Shown here piece after piece: positions 1 through 7,435 of a stretch of 25,796 bases of DNA. A model generated the notes under the pieces. It did not search any database, was not told where the DNA came from, and saw nothing but the letters and a program-made list of their open reading frames with translations. The DNA is from an uncultured Verrucomicrobiales bacterium (GTDB lineage Bacteria > Verrucomicrobiota > Verrucomicrobiia > Verrucomicrobiales > Akkermansiaceae). Position 1 is the stretch's first letter. Every line of letters starts with the position of its first letter. The translations under genes were made by a program, and so were the position numbers. The stretch is from the NCBI GenBank assembly GCA_937916135.1, contig CALFTQ010000040.1:1-25796 (forward strand), read 5' to 3'.

Positions 1-310
1 AGTCCAGAGCACCACGAACGATATGATAACGAACACCGGGAAGGTCCTTCACACGACCACCACGCACAAGCACGATGGAGTGCTCCTGCAGGTTGTGGCC
101 TTCACCGCCGATGTAGGCGATTACTTCTTCACCGTTGGTAAGGCGAACCTTAGCAACTTTACGCAGAGCGGAGTTCGGCTTCTTCGGCGTGCGGGTCATC
201 ACCTGCAGGCAAACGCCACGGCGCTGCGGGCAGCTGTGAAGAGCGCGAGACTTCGACTTCTCTTCCGGTACTGTACGTCCCTTGCGGACGAGCTGATTAA
301 TAGTCGGCAT
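1..310 (-). CDS. rpsL: 30S ribosomal protein S12 (5' part, runs off window)
   Basis: S12 sits in the decoding centre of the small ribosomal subunit and controls decoding accuracy. Translating the minus strand from the ATG at 308-310 gives 103 residues beginning MPTINQLVRKGRTVPEE, followed by CPQRRGVCLQV, TPKKPNSALRK, YIGGEGHNLQEHS and GGRVKDLPGVRYH, which are the hallmark S12 blocks. The C-terminal end lies beyond position 1. The lysines usually changed in streptomycin-resistant strains (residues 43 and 88, counting Met) are both lysine here, so this is the sensitive-type sequence. I see no clear Shine-Dalgarno in front of the start. Identification is essentially certain. Confidence 0.97.
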   Translation of the reverse strand, partial: MPTINQLVRKGRTVPEEKSKSRALHSCPQRRGVCLQVMTRTPKKPNSALRKVAKVRLTNGEEVIAYIGGEGHNLQEHSIVLVRGGRVKDLPGVRYHIVRGALD

Positions 311-683
311 GTTACTTATTTATGATTTTGTTTTTCAAGGTTTTACGGCTTGTTTCTCCACCTCCTCATCCCTCGAGGCACGTGGTACATCACTTCACCG
401 GCTTACCCGATAAAGCCCTGAGGACAGTATATCCCTATACAATCCGCAGGTCGCGATAGTTTACCCGAATTTTCCCATAAAGCAAGCCTTTTCTTTGAAA
501 TTCAACAGAATTTTTAAAATTTTTCACCCCCTCAAACCACGATTTTACACCACTTCCCCACCCCGCCCTGCCGCACCTGCCAAAATCACTAAAAAAATTT
601 ATTTTTGCTCATCATGACAGAGAAATTCACCCCGCCCACCCCCGAGAGGGGAGATTTCGAATGTTGGATTCTGGATGTTGTAT
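311..683. other. Intergenic region upstream of rpsL
   Basis: No credible gene lies here; the reading frames over this stretch have no recognisable protein character. On the minus strand it is the leader of rpsL and must hold the promoter of the ribosomal operon. A TATACT hexamer is present near 437 on the minus strand, but I could not find a convincing -35 partner. Long A/T runs occur around 500-530 and 590-605. Confidence 0.5.
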
Positions 684-710
684 GTAAAAAAATTCCGCGG
701 CAAAGCCGCC
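684..710 (-). terminator. Rho-independent terminator of the ABC operon
   Basis: On the minus strand the stem GCGGC-TTT-GCCGC (697-709) is followed by GG and a run of T residues (684-694). It lies about 100 nt beyond the stop of the ABC permease gene and points the right way to end that operon. A short direct repeat of the 7-mer AAAATCC (three copies near 780-801) lies between the gene and the hairpin. Confidence 0.6.
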
Positions 711-812
711 TGAAATACCCCCTCACGCACGCACACGTACGCGTGTATATACAATCAGGGCAGCAGCACGCCGCCACCATAAAATCCAAAATCCAAAATC
801 CAGAATTCCCCC

Positions 813-2147
813 TCATTTCCGGCGGGAGAGAGCATAGAACGCGCCCAGCAGCGCCGCCAGCCAGAGCACCTTCACCCCCAGCAGAATCAGGAGACACGCC
901 GTAGCCGGGAGCCGTACCAGCAGGTCCGGGCACGGCAGCAGAGGCAGCAACTCCCCCCAGGGGAGGCTCTGGGGCACACCCAGCATCAGCCACCCATATA
1001 AGGTACCCTCTGCTGTCAGCGCCACCAGGAACACAATCGCACCCAACCGGCGGCGCAGCGCCTGGCACAGCAGCGCCAGCGCCAGCAGACACACCGCCAG
1101 CGCCACCCAGAAATACGCATACGCCAGCCACAGCGCCGGCCCCGCCAGAGAATCCCCCGCCGCGGCAAACACCCACAGCCCACCGAGCGCCTCATACCCG
1201 ACCTCCATGAACAGCGGCACCAGCGCCAGCGCACATATACCCACCGCCGCCACCAGCCACAGCGCCGCCCCCCACAGCCCGCGGCGGCTTTCCCCCACCA
1301 GTGCACCATCCACCGATGGCACCGGGTACAGCAAGCCCCAGCACGCCATCAGCAGCACAAAGCAACAGGCCCAGGCAGCAACCCGCCCGCAGAACACCGA
1401 CTCCCCGCCGCACAGCATCACCCCGGCCAGCAGCAGCACCGCCCCCAGGCTCAGCCAGCGCACCGCCACCGAGCAATTCTCCGCCAGGAGCGCATAAGGC
1501 CGCCGTGCCTCCGCCAGGAACGTGAGCATCATCACCCCATGCGCCAGCAGCACCACCACCAGCTGCGGGGTGCAAGCCGAAGCATCCGGGCAGGAGCCCA
1601 GCGACTTCCCCAGCCAGATAGCCTCCACCTGCTGCATCAAAAACGCCGTGATGAACCACAGAATGCGCACCCCGCTATCAGCCTTGCAGAACGCCTGCGC
1701 CAGCGCCACAAACAGCCAGCCCTGCGAAACCACCAGCACATACGGCAGCCACTCCGCCGCCCGCAGCTCACCCGCCGGCCGCAGCCACAGCAGCACCGCA
1801 AACATCAGCCCCGCCTGCACCAGCACCTGCAGCGCACCGCTCAGCCACATCCCCCACACCACACGCCAGGACCCCAGCCGCGTGAGACGGATGAAATTCA
1901 ACCCCGGCGCGCGCGTCTCTGCCTCCACCACCAGCCCCATCCGCAGCGGCACCACCAGGCAGCCCAGCAGCGTCGCCATCGACAGCATAAACGTCAGCGA
2001 CTCACCCGGCTCATCCGGCCGCACACTCAGCGTCAGCAGCACCAGCACCACCAGCGCCACCACCAGATACTTCGGCGAGCGCAGCACCTGCCGCACATCG
2101 CGCACCAGCACCGCCGGCAACCAATCCGGTAAAAAATCCTTATTCAT
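813..2147 (-). CDS. ABC-2-like transporter permease
   Basis: A 444-residue, very hydrophobic protein with roughly ten or more predicted membrane spans (for example YLVVALVVLVLLTLS near residue 27 and long Leu/Val/Ala stretches through residue 430). The N-terminus is short and charged, then the first helix follows, as in ABC-2-type exporter membrane subunits. Its ATG overlaps the end of the upstream ATPase gene by 8 nt, so the two are translationally coupled and almost certainly form one exporter in the inner membrane. The substrate cannot be read from the sequence. Membrane role is firm; assignment to a specific ABC-2 subfamily is not. Confidence 0.8.
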   Translation of the reverse strand: MNKDFLPDWLPAVLVRDVRQVLRSPKYLVVALVVLVLLTLSVRPDEPGESLTFMLSMATLLGCLVVPLRMGLVVEAETRAPGLNFIRLTRLGSWRVVWGMWLSGALQVLVQAGLMFAVLLWLRPAGELRAAEWLPYVLVVSQGWLFVALAQAFCKADSGVRILWFITAFLMQQVEAIWLGKSLGSCPDASACTPQLVVVLLAHGVMMLTFLAEARRPYALLAENCSVAVRWLSLGAVLLLAGVMLCGGESVFCGRVAAWACCFVLLMACWGLLYPVPSVDGALVGESRRGLWGAALWLVAAVGICALALVPLFMEVGYEALGGLWVFAAAGDSLAGPALWLAYAYFWVALAVCLLALALLCQALRRRLGAIVFLVALTAEGTLYGWLMLGVPQSLPWGELLPLLPCPDLLVRLPATACLLILLGVKVLWLAALLGAFYALSRRK

Positions 2148-3084
2148 GGCTATCCATCAGGTTAATCACAGTCTTCTCCAGCGACTCGCGGCACTCCGCC
2201 ACCCCCAGCAGCAGGTGCTCCGCCGCCAGCCCGCGCAACTGCAGCGCCAGCGGCTCACCCGGCTCACCCGCATACACCGCCCGCACCCGGTCCGGCGCCA
2301 GCAGCGCAGGCTCCCTCCAATCCGGCAGCAACTGCAGCGCCGCCTGCAGCGCCTCGCCACCGCACCCGGCCACGCTGAACTCATACACCAGCCGCCGCTC
2401 CGCGGGCGGCGGTGCCAGCTCATCGCAAGCCGCCTGGCGCAGCACGCGCCCCCTATCCATCAGCAGAAACGAATCGCACATCTCCGCCAGCTCCGAAACA
2501 ATGTGAGAAGAAATAAGCAGCGTCTTCCCCTGCCGCTGCAACTCACGCACACAGCCCTTGAACTCCACCCGCGCCCGCGGATCCAGCCCCGCCGCCGGCT
2601 CATCCATCACCAGCAGCTCCGGGGCACCCACCAGCATACGCGCCAGACTCACCCGCTGCCCCTCGCCCTTCGAAAGCGAATCCACCCGCCGCTGCCGCAT
2701 CTCCGCCAGCCCGCAGAACTCCAGCACACGCTGCACCTCCGCCCGCCGGGCCTCCCCGCGCAGCCCCGCCGCCCGGGCATAAAAATCCACATACTCCCAC
2801 ACCAGCGTATGCGCCGGTGGGGCAAAAGCATCCGGCATCCACCCGATGCGCCCGCGCAAGCGCTGCGGCTCCAGCGCCGCATCCACCCCATCGAACCACA
2901 CACTCCCCGCATCCGCCACATCCAGCCCCACCAGAATCCGCATCATCGTCGACTTCCCTGCCCCGTTCGCCCCAATCACCCCCACAGACTGCCCCCGCTC
3001 CAGCTCAAACGAAACATCCCGCACCGCCTGCACCGCCCCGAACGAACGCCGCAGCCCCCGCACACTTAACAACGAACTACCCAT
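2140..3084 (-). CDS. ABC transporter ATP-binding protein
   Basis: The 314-residue product is the ATPase of the exporter whose permease follows. Visible motifs are Walker A GANGAGKST (about residues 38-46), the signature LSKGEGQRVSLAR, Walker B LLVMDEPAAGLDP and the H-loop LLISSHIVSEL. A C-terminal extension of about 90 residues follows the nucleotide-binding domain, typical of ABC-2 exporters of the CcmA/NatA type. The frame is open for 30 more codons upstream, to 3174, but those residues have no ABC character. I start at the ATG at 3084 (MGSSLLSVRGLRRSF), where the family alignment should begin; a GGAGG precedes it, although unusually close (one base). Function as an export ATPase is sure, substrate unknown. 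Confidence 0.9.
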   Translation of the reverse strand: MGSSLLSVRGLRRSFGAVQAVRDVSFELERGQSVGVIGANGAGKSTMMRILVGLDVADAGSVWFDGVDAALEPQRLRGRIGWMPDAFAPPAHTLVWEYVDFYARAAGLRGEARRAEVQRVLEFCGLAEMRQRRVDSLSKGEGQRVSLARMLVGAPELLVMDEPAAGLDPRARVEFKGCVRELQRQGKTLLISSHIVSELAEMCDSFLLMDRGRVLRQAACDELAPPPAERRLVYEFSVAGCGGEALQAALQLLPDWREPALLAPDRVRAVYAGEPGEPLALQLRGLAAEHLLLGVAECRESLEKTVINLMDSHE

Positions 3085-3120
3085 ACCTCCGCATTCTACC
3101 ACACCCACCCGCCCATGCAA

Positions 3121-3148
3121 AGCATATTCTCCACACCCCCGCAGCCAA
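3121..3148 (-). promoter_or_regulatory. Candidate sigma70 promoter of the ABC operon
   Basis: On the minus strand TTGGCT (3143-3148) and TATGCT (3121-3126) are separated by 16 nt, with the ABC ATPase start about 37 nt downstream. It is the best hexamer pair in this gap and sits just downstream of the 33-bp phased repeats. Confidence 0.4.
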
Positions 3149-3184
3149 TTTTCCGCACATTTTCGGCTCGCCAATTCACCCGGA

Positions 3185-3268
3185 CTCGTGCAGAAAATGT
3201 GTGCAAACCCGCCAAAAGTCGTGCAGAAAATGTGGGAGATTAAGACATAACTCGTACGGAAAACGCGG
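3185..3268. repeat. Three direct repeats with 33-bp period upstream of the ABC operon
   Basis: A 15-bp motif, CGTGCAGAAAATGTG, starts at 3187 and again at 3220, and a degenerate copy, CGTACGGAAAACGCG, at 3253. The period is exactly 33 bp, about three helical turns, so the copies face the same side of the helix. An inverted partial copy (GCACATTTTC) lies at 3155-3164. They sit 40-120 bp upstream of the proposed ABC promoter, consistent with an array of binding sites for a regulator. Confidence 0.55.
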
Positions 3269-3324
3269 AATCAATTTTATTTTTCATTGACTTTCAATTA
3301 TCCGCAAAAAACACTGCAAACACC

Positions 3325-3354
3325 CCCTCCGGCAGAATTTGAACCGCCCTGCTT
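3325..3354. repeat. tRNA-3'-end-like fragment, left copy
   Basis: CCCTCCGGCAGAATTTGAAC and the following bases read on the minus strand as a tRNA T-loop and 3' acceptor end (GTTCAAATTCTGCCGGAGG), but no tRNA body is attached. A similar sequence lies at 5395-5426. The two match at about 20 of 26 aligned positions and bracket the K+ channel and restriction genes. They could be remnants of an attachment site. Confidence 0.35.
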
Positions 3355-3374
3355 TACAAAAAGCCCCCCACCAT

Positions 3375-4103
3375 TTACTGGCGCTTTTGCTTCAATTCAT
3401 GCAGCGCATTCATATACCCTGCGGTAATGATACCGGCCGGAAGGGCAATGAGGGCAATCCCCAGAAGAGAGGAAAGCATGGTCACACAACGGCCAAGCAT
3501 AGTCACGGGGTAAATATCACCATAGCCCACAGTAGTCAGAGAAACAGTCGCCCAGTAAAGCGCATCGAAAAACGAGGGATAAGTCTGCGGCTCCACATTA
3601 AAAATCACCAAGGCCGAAAGCAGAATATACCCCACTGCCAGATAACACACAGCAAACAGCGAATCACGGGAATCACGCATCGTGCGCAACACCAGCATCA
3701 TATTCTGCGAATGATGCGCCAACTTGAAAACAGCAGCAAGCCGCAGCAGACGCAGCCCCCTGGACAAGCGGAGCAGCCGGAACCCATCGTGCACAAAAGA
3801 CACAGCTGGCAGAATGGAAAGCAAATCCACAATCGCCTGCAAGGTGAATGGATACCGTAAAAAAGCCCGGATGGAACGCCGCCCGCTCCGCAAATCCTCA
3901 GTCAACCAATTCAGCAGGTAATCCAGCACGAAAAACACCACAACCACCCTATCCGTCACCGCAAACACAGCATAATTCTCCTTAAACGCCAGCGGCAGCA
4001 GACTGACCACCACCAGCAACAGCATGAACTGATTATACACCCTGGATACCACCCCTCCGCACTCACGCACCTCTACCACCTCAAATATCTTCTCTCGTAT
4101 CAT
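3375..4103 (-). CDS. Voltage-gated potassium channel (Kv-like, six TM)
   Basis: The 242-residue protein has the full plan of a voltage-gated K+ channel. S1 is near residues 24-40 and S2/S3 near 52-100. An arginine-rich S4 (RLLRLSRGLRLLRLAAVFK, 109-127) is followed by S5, then a pore helix with the selectivity filter TVGYGD (191-196) and S6 (about 207-230). It would conduct K+ across the inner membrane as a tetramer. The cytoplasmic tail is only about 10 residues, so no ligand-binding RCK domain is present. The gene follows the terminator of the restriction-like gene, so it has its own promoter or depends on readthrough. Confidence 0.92.
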   Translation of the reverse strand: MIREKIFEVVEVRECGGVVSRVYNQFMLLLVVVSLLPLAFKENYAVFAVTDRVVVVFFVLDYLLNWLTEDLRSGRRSIRAFLRYPFTLQAIVDLLSILPAVSFVHDGFRLLRLSRGLRLLRLAAVFKLAHHSQNMMLVLRTMRDSRDSLFAVCYLAVGYILLSALVIFNVEPQTYPSFFDALYWATVSLTTVGYGDIYPVTMLGRCVTMLSSLLGIALIALPAGIITAGYMNALHELKQKRQ

Positions 4104-4124
4104 ACACTCTTCTCAATCACCATG

Positions 4125-4151
4125 AAAAAGGCCCCGGATTTTTTCCGGGGC
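4125..4151 (-). terminator. Rho-independent terminator
   Basis: On the minus strand GCCCCGG and CCGGGGC form a 7-bp GC stem with an AAAAAAT loop, followed by CTTTTTC. It lies 20 nt after the stop codon of the restriction-like gene and separates it from the K+ channel gene. Confidence 0.85.
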
Positions 4152-4171
4152 TTAGTAAAACGGAAAAGGAG

Positions 4172-5269
4172 TCACAGATATATTTTTGCATACTCGATGA
4201 GCTCATCGGCATGCTTGTAAATATCGACCACGCTCTCCAGCGGTATCCTCTTCTCATTTCTTTCCTTATCCAGCAGAATCAGAGTTGTCTGTTTATTATT
4301 AAACAGGAAGCGACAAAGAGGCTTGCGAACATTGAAATCAAGAAGAACGCCGCAATAACTGCGAGTATCCTTCAAGAAGACACGTTTGGGATCCACAACC
4401 TGTGCAAGAATGGCGCGAACGATATGATAAGCCTCTTTCTCTTCATCTGTTGTTTCGATACCATCGTCATCCTTAGCTACAGACGCTTCCGTTTCAGCAG
4501 GAGGCGACACCTCTGCAGTCTCAGGTGTAGGGGCATCTATCGATGTGCCGGTATTCACTCCATCCAAAGCATTCTGTAAGCGCTCACTGATACGATTATT
4601 CAACCATTCACGGAAAGCCTGGCTTACCAATGTTGTAAACTGGGCACGACGATCCGGAGTGAGCACACCTCCATATACCTGCTTCGCAAAAAGGCGAACA
4701 AACTCCTCGGAAGGCGCCTCGAGTTCCTTACTGAATAAATGACGAATCTGCTTCTTGTACTTCAACTCTGAAGCATTGCTCAATATATTTTCCAAGTCAA
4801 ACATTGACTTCGAAAACTTCTTGAGTTCATTGACCTTCCGGACATCCAAATCCTCCAGAGAGAGCTCAAAGAATGGGCGGTCATCCATCTTGTTAGGTGC
4901 CTCTATATCCGTATAAAACTGGTATTCCACACCATTGGTCAATATGGCAAAACGAGCCTCCGTGCATGCAAAATAGCGGTAAAGCTGAGATGCATGCTTG
5001 ATATTAAGAGCGGCATTTATAGATTTACACTCTATCAAAATGGCAGGCTGACCATCACGCATGATAACATAGTCTACCTTTTCCCCCTTTTTAGTACCTA
5101 CATCGGCAGTGTATTCCGGCACAACCTCAAACGGATCAAACACGTTGTACCCCAAAGCCTGCAACACGGGCATGATGAGTGCATTCTTAGTAGCCTCCTC
5201 GGTCTGCACCGTTTCACGCAGACGAGGCAAGCGAGATGCCAACTGAGTGAGAGAATCTATAATATCCAT
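4172..5269 (-). CDS. Orphan HsdR-N / predicted type IV restriction endonuclease
   Basis: A 365-residue protein whose N-terminal half matches the HSDR_N_2 type (COG4748-like). QTEEATKNALIMPVLQALGY (residues 22-41) precedes a PD-(D/E)xK nuclease core with Asp66 (KVDYVI) and Glu80-x-Lys82 (LIECKS). These residues would coordinate the metal for DNA cleavage. The C-terminal half has an acidic, Pro/Thr-rich linker (about 245-280) and then a compact domain of unknown function (about 285-365). No methylase or specificity subunit accompanies it, so it would act as a modification-dependent or orphan nuclease, if active. Its base composition is more AT-rich than the ABC operon, and it stands beside the CRISPR array, suggesting a small defence cluster. 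Confidence 0.8.
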   Translation of the reverse strand: MDIIDSLTQLASRLPRLRETVQTEEATKNALIMPVLQALGYNVFDPFEVVPEYTADVGTKKGEKVDYVIMRDGQPAILIECKSINAALNIKHASQLYRYFACTEARFAILTNGVEYQFYTDIEAPNKMDDRPFFELSLEDLDVRKVNELKKFSKSMFDLENILSNASELKYKKQIRHLFSKELEAPSEEFVRLFAKQVYGGVLTPDRRAQFTTLVSQAFREWLNNRISERLQNALDGVNTGTSIDAPTPETAEVSPPAETEASVAKDDDGIETTDEEKEAYHIVRAILAQVVDPKRVFLKDTRSYCGVLLDFNVRKPLCRFLFNNKQTTLILLDKERNEKRIPLESVVDIYKHADELIEYAKIYL

Positions 5270-5281
5270 AATTTCAAGAAC

Positions 5282-5309
5282 ATTCTACCATCCAACCCTG
5301 TTATTACAA
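5282..5309 (-). promoter_or_regulatory. Candidate promoter of the HsdR-N-like gene
   Basis: On the minus strand TTGTAA (5304-5309) and TAGAAT (5282-5287) are 16 nt apart, placing the transcript start about 6-8 nt before the ATG at 5269. That would leave an unusually short leader. Confidence 0.35.
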
Positions 5310-5487
5310 GACAAAAAGTAGCTATAACCGTTTTTTGATACTTCTGCCTCTGAGCAAAAATCCTTATTTGAGTCAAAATAAACACCACCATCATCCCTCC
5401 GGCGGGATTTGAACAAGCCAGGCTTTGCGCCCTCGCTTATGCAATAAGCAGCACCGCTGCGCTAGTTTGCTAACCTGTGCTTACCAA
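5310..5487 (+). promoter_or_regulatory. Candidate CRISPR leader
   Basis: This non-coding stretch immediately precedes the first repeat in the crRNA-sense direction. Its left half is AT-rich and contains a good -10 hexamer, TATAAC (5323-5328), but only a weak -35. Its right half carries the second tRNA-end-like fragment (5395-5426) and a small palindrome, GCTTATGCAATAAGC. The leader assignment rests on array orientation, not on a recognised leader motif. Confidence 0.35.
5395..5426. repeat. tRNA-3'-end-like fragment, right copy
   Basis: CCCTCCGGCGGGATTTGAAC plus flanking bases resembles the fragment at 3325-3354 and, on the minus strand, a tRNA T-loop and 3' end. Extending to about 5480 on the minus strand, one can draw an anticodon-like arm with loop ATTGCAT, but the T stem and acceptor stem do not pair. 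At most this is a decayed tRNA. Confidence 0.35.
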
Positions 5488-6875
5488 CCGCCATTCAGTA
5501 ACACAAGCATCAGCGAGTGGTACCGTGCGAACTCGTGCGAACTGTGCGAACGCTCAGCACCGCCATTCAGTAACACAAGCATCAGCGAGTGGTACCCGAT
5601 GGGCTTATCAAGCAGACTAAGGCGCTGGTGCCGCCATTCAGTAACACAAGCATCAGCGAGTGGCACGGCTGATGGTGCAGGCTGATACGGCTGCTGCGCT
5701 GGCCCGCCATTCAGTAACACAAGCATCAGCGAGTGGCACGGGTAAGCTTGGCGATGGTGTGCTTGAGCTGTCGCCGCCATTCAGTAACACAAGCATCAGC
5801 GAGTGGCACATGGGAAGAACTCTCCAACGACTGCGGCACAGACCTCCGCCATTCAGTAACACAAGCATCAGCGAGTGGCACGAGCAGGCTGCCATGGATC
5901 TGGCAAGCAATCCGGACCGCCATTCAGTAACACAAGCATCAGCGAGTGGCACAACGGGGGAGGTGGTGCTGAATGGTGCGCTTTCGCTCCGCCATTCAGT
6001 AACACAAGCATCAGCGAGTGGCACGGTTCAGTTTTGCAGGCATCTGGCGGCGGCATTCCCGCCATTCAGTAACACAAGCATCAGCGAGTGGCACCTTCAA
6101 CGGCGGTTTCTATGCGCATTACCAATTTGGCCCGCCATTCAGTAACACAAGCATCAGCGAGTGGCACATGACCCACTCACCGTCCTCGGTGCCAAGTTGG
6201 ATGCCGCCATTCAGTAACACAAGCATCAGCGAGTGGCACGGCACATCTCCGTTGCTTGCGGTGGAGGACAGTATTCCGCCATTCAGTAACACAAGCATCA
6301 GCGAGTGGCACCTGATGCCGACAGTGCAGCGGGTGACGGTGAACCGCCGCCATTCAGTAACACAAGCATCAGCGAGTGGCACCTCAAACCGTCGGGCCAG
6401 ACCGTCCAGCTCACGCCGCCATTCAGTAACACAAGCATCAGCGAGTGGCACTACCCGCGGCTACCTGGAGGAGGATCTCCTCGGAAACCGCCATTCAGTA
6501 ACACAAGCATCAGCGAGTGGCACCTGATGATAAGCTGGAGGCTGATGGGAAGTGGCGCCCGCCATTCAGTAACACAAGCATCAGCGAGTGGCACCGCCAC
6601 CACGGAGGTGGAAACGCGGACTTACTCCGCCGCCATTCAGTAACACAAGCATCAGCGAGTGGCACGGCGGCGGACATGTTGGCCCACTGCTCGGCGTTCC
6701 GCCATTCAGTAACACAAGCATCAGCGAGTGGCACTTCAGCCATTCCGGGCCGAAGCCTGCAAAGCTGACCGCCATTCAGTAACACAAGCATCAGCGAGTG
6801 GCACAATGACTCTTTTGAGCTGTATGTAATGGTACAAAACCGCCATTCAGTAACACAAGCATCAGCGAGTGGCAC
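5488..6875 (+). CRISPR. Type V-B CRISPR array, 20 repeats and 19 spacers
   Basis: The repeat is 36 bp, beginning CCGCCATTCAGTAACACA and ending GCATCAGCGAGTGGCAC. Repeats start at 5488, 5560, 5631, 5704, 5774, 5846, 5917, 5989, 6059, 6132, 6204, 6276, 6347, 6416, 6488, 6559, 6630, 6699, 6769 and 6840. Spacers are 33-37 bp and all different. Repeats 1 and 2 end GTGGTAC instead of GTGGCAC; all others, including the last, are identical. I assign crRNA sense to the plus strand because known V-B repeats end in (G)GCAC next to the spacer, the Alicyclobacillus repeat sharing AGTGGCAC. That makes the array convergent with the cas genes and puts the leader near 5310-5487. The spacer targets cannot be told from the sequence alone. 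Confidence 0.97.
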
Positions 6876-6895
6876 CCCCGAAGCTACTAGAGGCT

Positions 6896-6920
6896 TAAAA
6901 ACTAGCAACTCCACTTGCTA
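6896..6920 (-). terminator. Likely terminator of the cas operon
   Basis: On the minus strand TAGCAA-GTGGAG-TTGCTA forms a 6-bp hairpin followed by GTTTTTAAG. It lies between cas2 and the array and points away from the cas genes. The stem is AT-rich and short, so efficiency is uncertain. Its presence 20 nt before the array argues against the array being transcribed from the cas side. Confidence 0.45.
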
Positions 6921-7066
6921 ATAACGAGCACCGATGGCGCTCATACTGGAAACCGATACCAAGAGCAGCACCACACGTCAGATAACATACTAAACATGAA
7001 GCACCGCGAGCACAGTCCAAGGATAGCGCAGTCAATCGCACACTCGCAGATGTCAATATACTGAAG
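6921..7066 (+). ncRNA. Candidate tracrRNA with anti-repeat
   Basis: Type V-B effectors need a tracrRNA that pairs with the crRNA repeat. In this gap, CACTCGCAGATG at 7041-7052 is complementary to the repeat segment CATCAGCGAGTG at 11 of 12 positions. Six bases further on, TACTGAA at 7059-7065 is perfectly complementary to TTCAGTA in the same repeat, in the right order. Two colinear matches make chance unlikely. In known V-B tracrRNAs the anti-repeat is at the 3' end, so the RNA would start somewhere between the array and 7041 and read towards cas2, in the same sense as the crRNAs. The 5' end given is a guess; I found no clear promoter and no GUGCCA-like second pairing block. Confidence 0.45.
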
Positions 7067-7141
7067 TTTACCGAAGGCGGTGGCAAACGAGAAAGCGGAT
7101 AATACCAAGGACAAGCTACTCCATACCGCATGAAAAGTCAA

Positions 7142-7435
7142 CTAAATAATTGTAATTCTCGTACGTTTGAGATATGGGAGTCCGATAAATTCGATATTCA
7201 AGGGAGTGGATTCATCATCTGCGCCCATGTCGACAAAAATAACCTGATCGCAGGAGTGATTGATGATTTGGTTCAACTCCAACTTCAGACGAGCCAACAT
7301 GGCGGCATCAAGGGAGGATTCAAAAACCGAACATTGAATACGAGAACCAAACGATTCGCAAACTTTAGCAGTCTGGCGTAACCGTTTCGGGTCAGATATA
7401 TCATAACACACAAGGTAACGACGGCGACGGCTCAT
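7142..7435 (-). CDS. cas2: CRISPR-associated endonuclease Cas2
   Basis: 97 residues beginning MSRRRRYLVCYDISDPKRLR, the Cas2 ferredoxin-like fold with the conserved Asp in YDISD (residue 12), then FGSRIQCSVFES and a C-terminal strand. Cas2 bridges two Cas1 dimers in the complex that inserts new spacers. The reading frame is open further upstream, but the Cas2 start is the ATG at 7435, which overlaps the stop of cas4-cas1 in an ATGA, so translation is coupled. It is the last protein gene of the cas operon. Confidence 0.95.
   Translation of the reverse strand: MSRRRRYLVCYDISDPKRLRQTAKVCESFGSRIQCSVFESSLDAAMLARLKLELNQIINHSCDQVIFVDMGADDESTPLNIEFIGLPYLKRTRITII

Noticed and set aside
1522..3069. 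Long plus-strand open frame of 515 codons opposite the ABC genes
   Set aside because: Antisense shadow of two well-supported genes in GC-rich DNA; the product is Pro/Arg/His/Ser-rich without any domain.
5395..5487. Functional tRNA next to the array
   Set aside because: An anticodon-like arm can be drawn but the T stem has two mismatches and no acceptor stem forms.
5488..6875. Array transcribed on the minus strand from the cas2 side
   Set aside because: Would put the crRNA handle at AATGGCGG, unlike known V-B repeats, and a probable terminator stands 20 nt before the array on that side. Not fully excluded.
5481..6914. Many short open frames with repeated PPFSNTSISEWH or HSLMLVLLNGG segments
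   Set aside because: These are translations of the CRISPR repeats, not genes.
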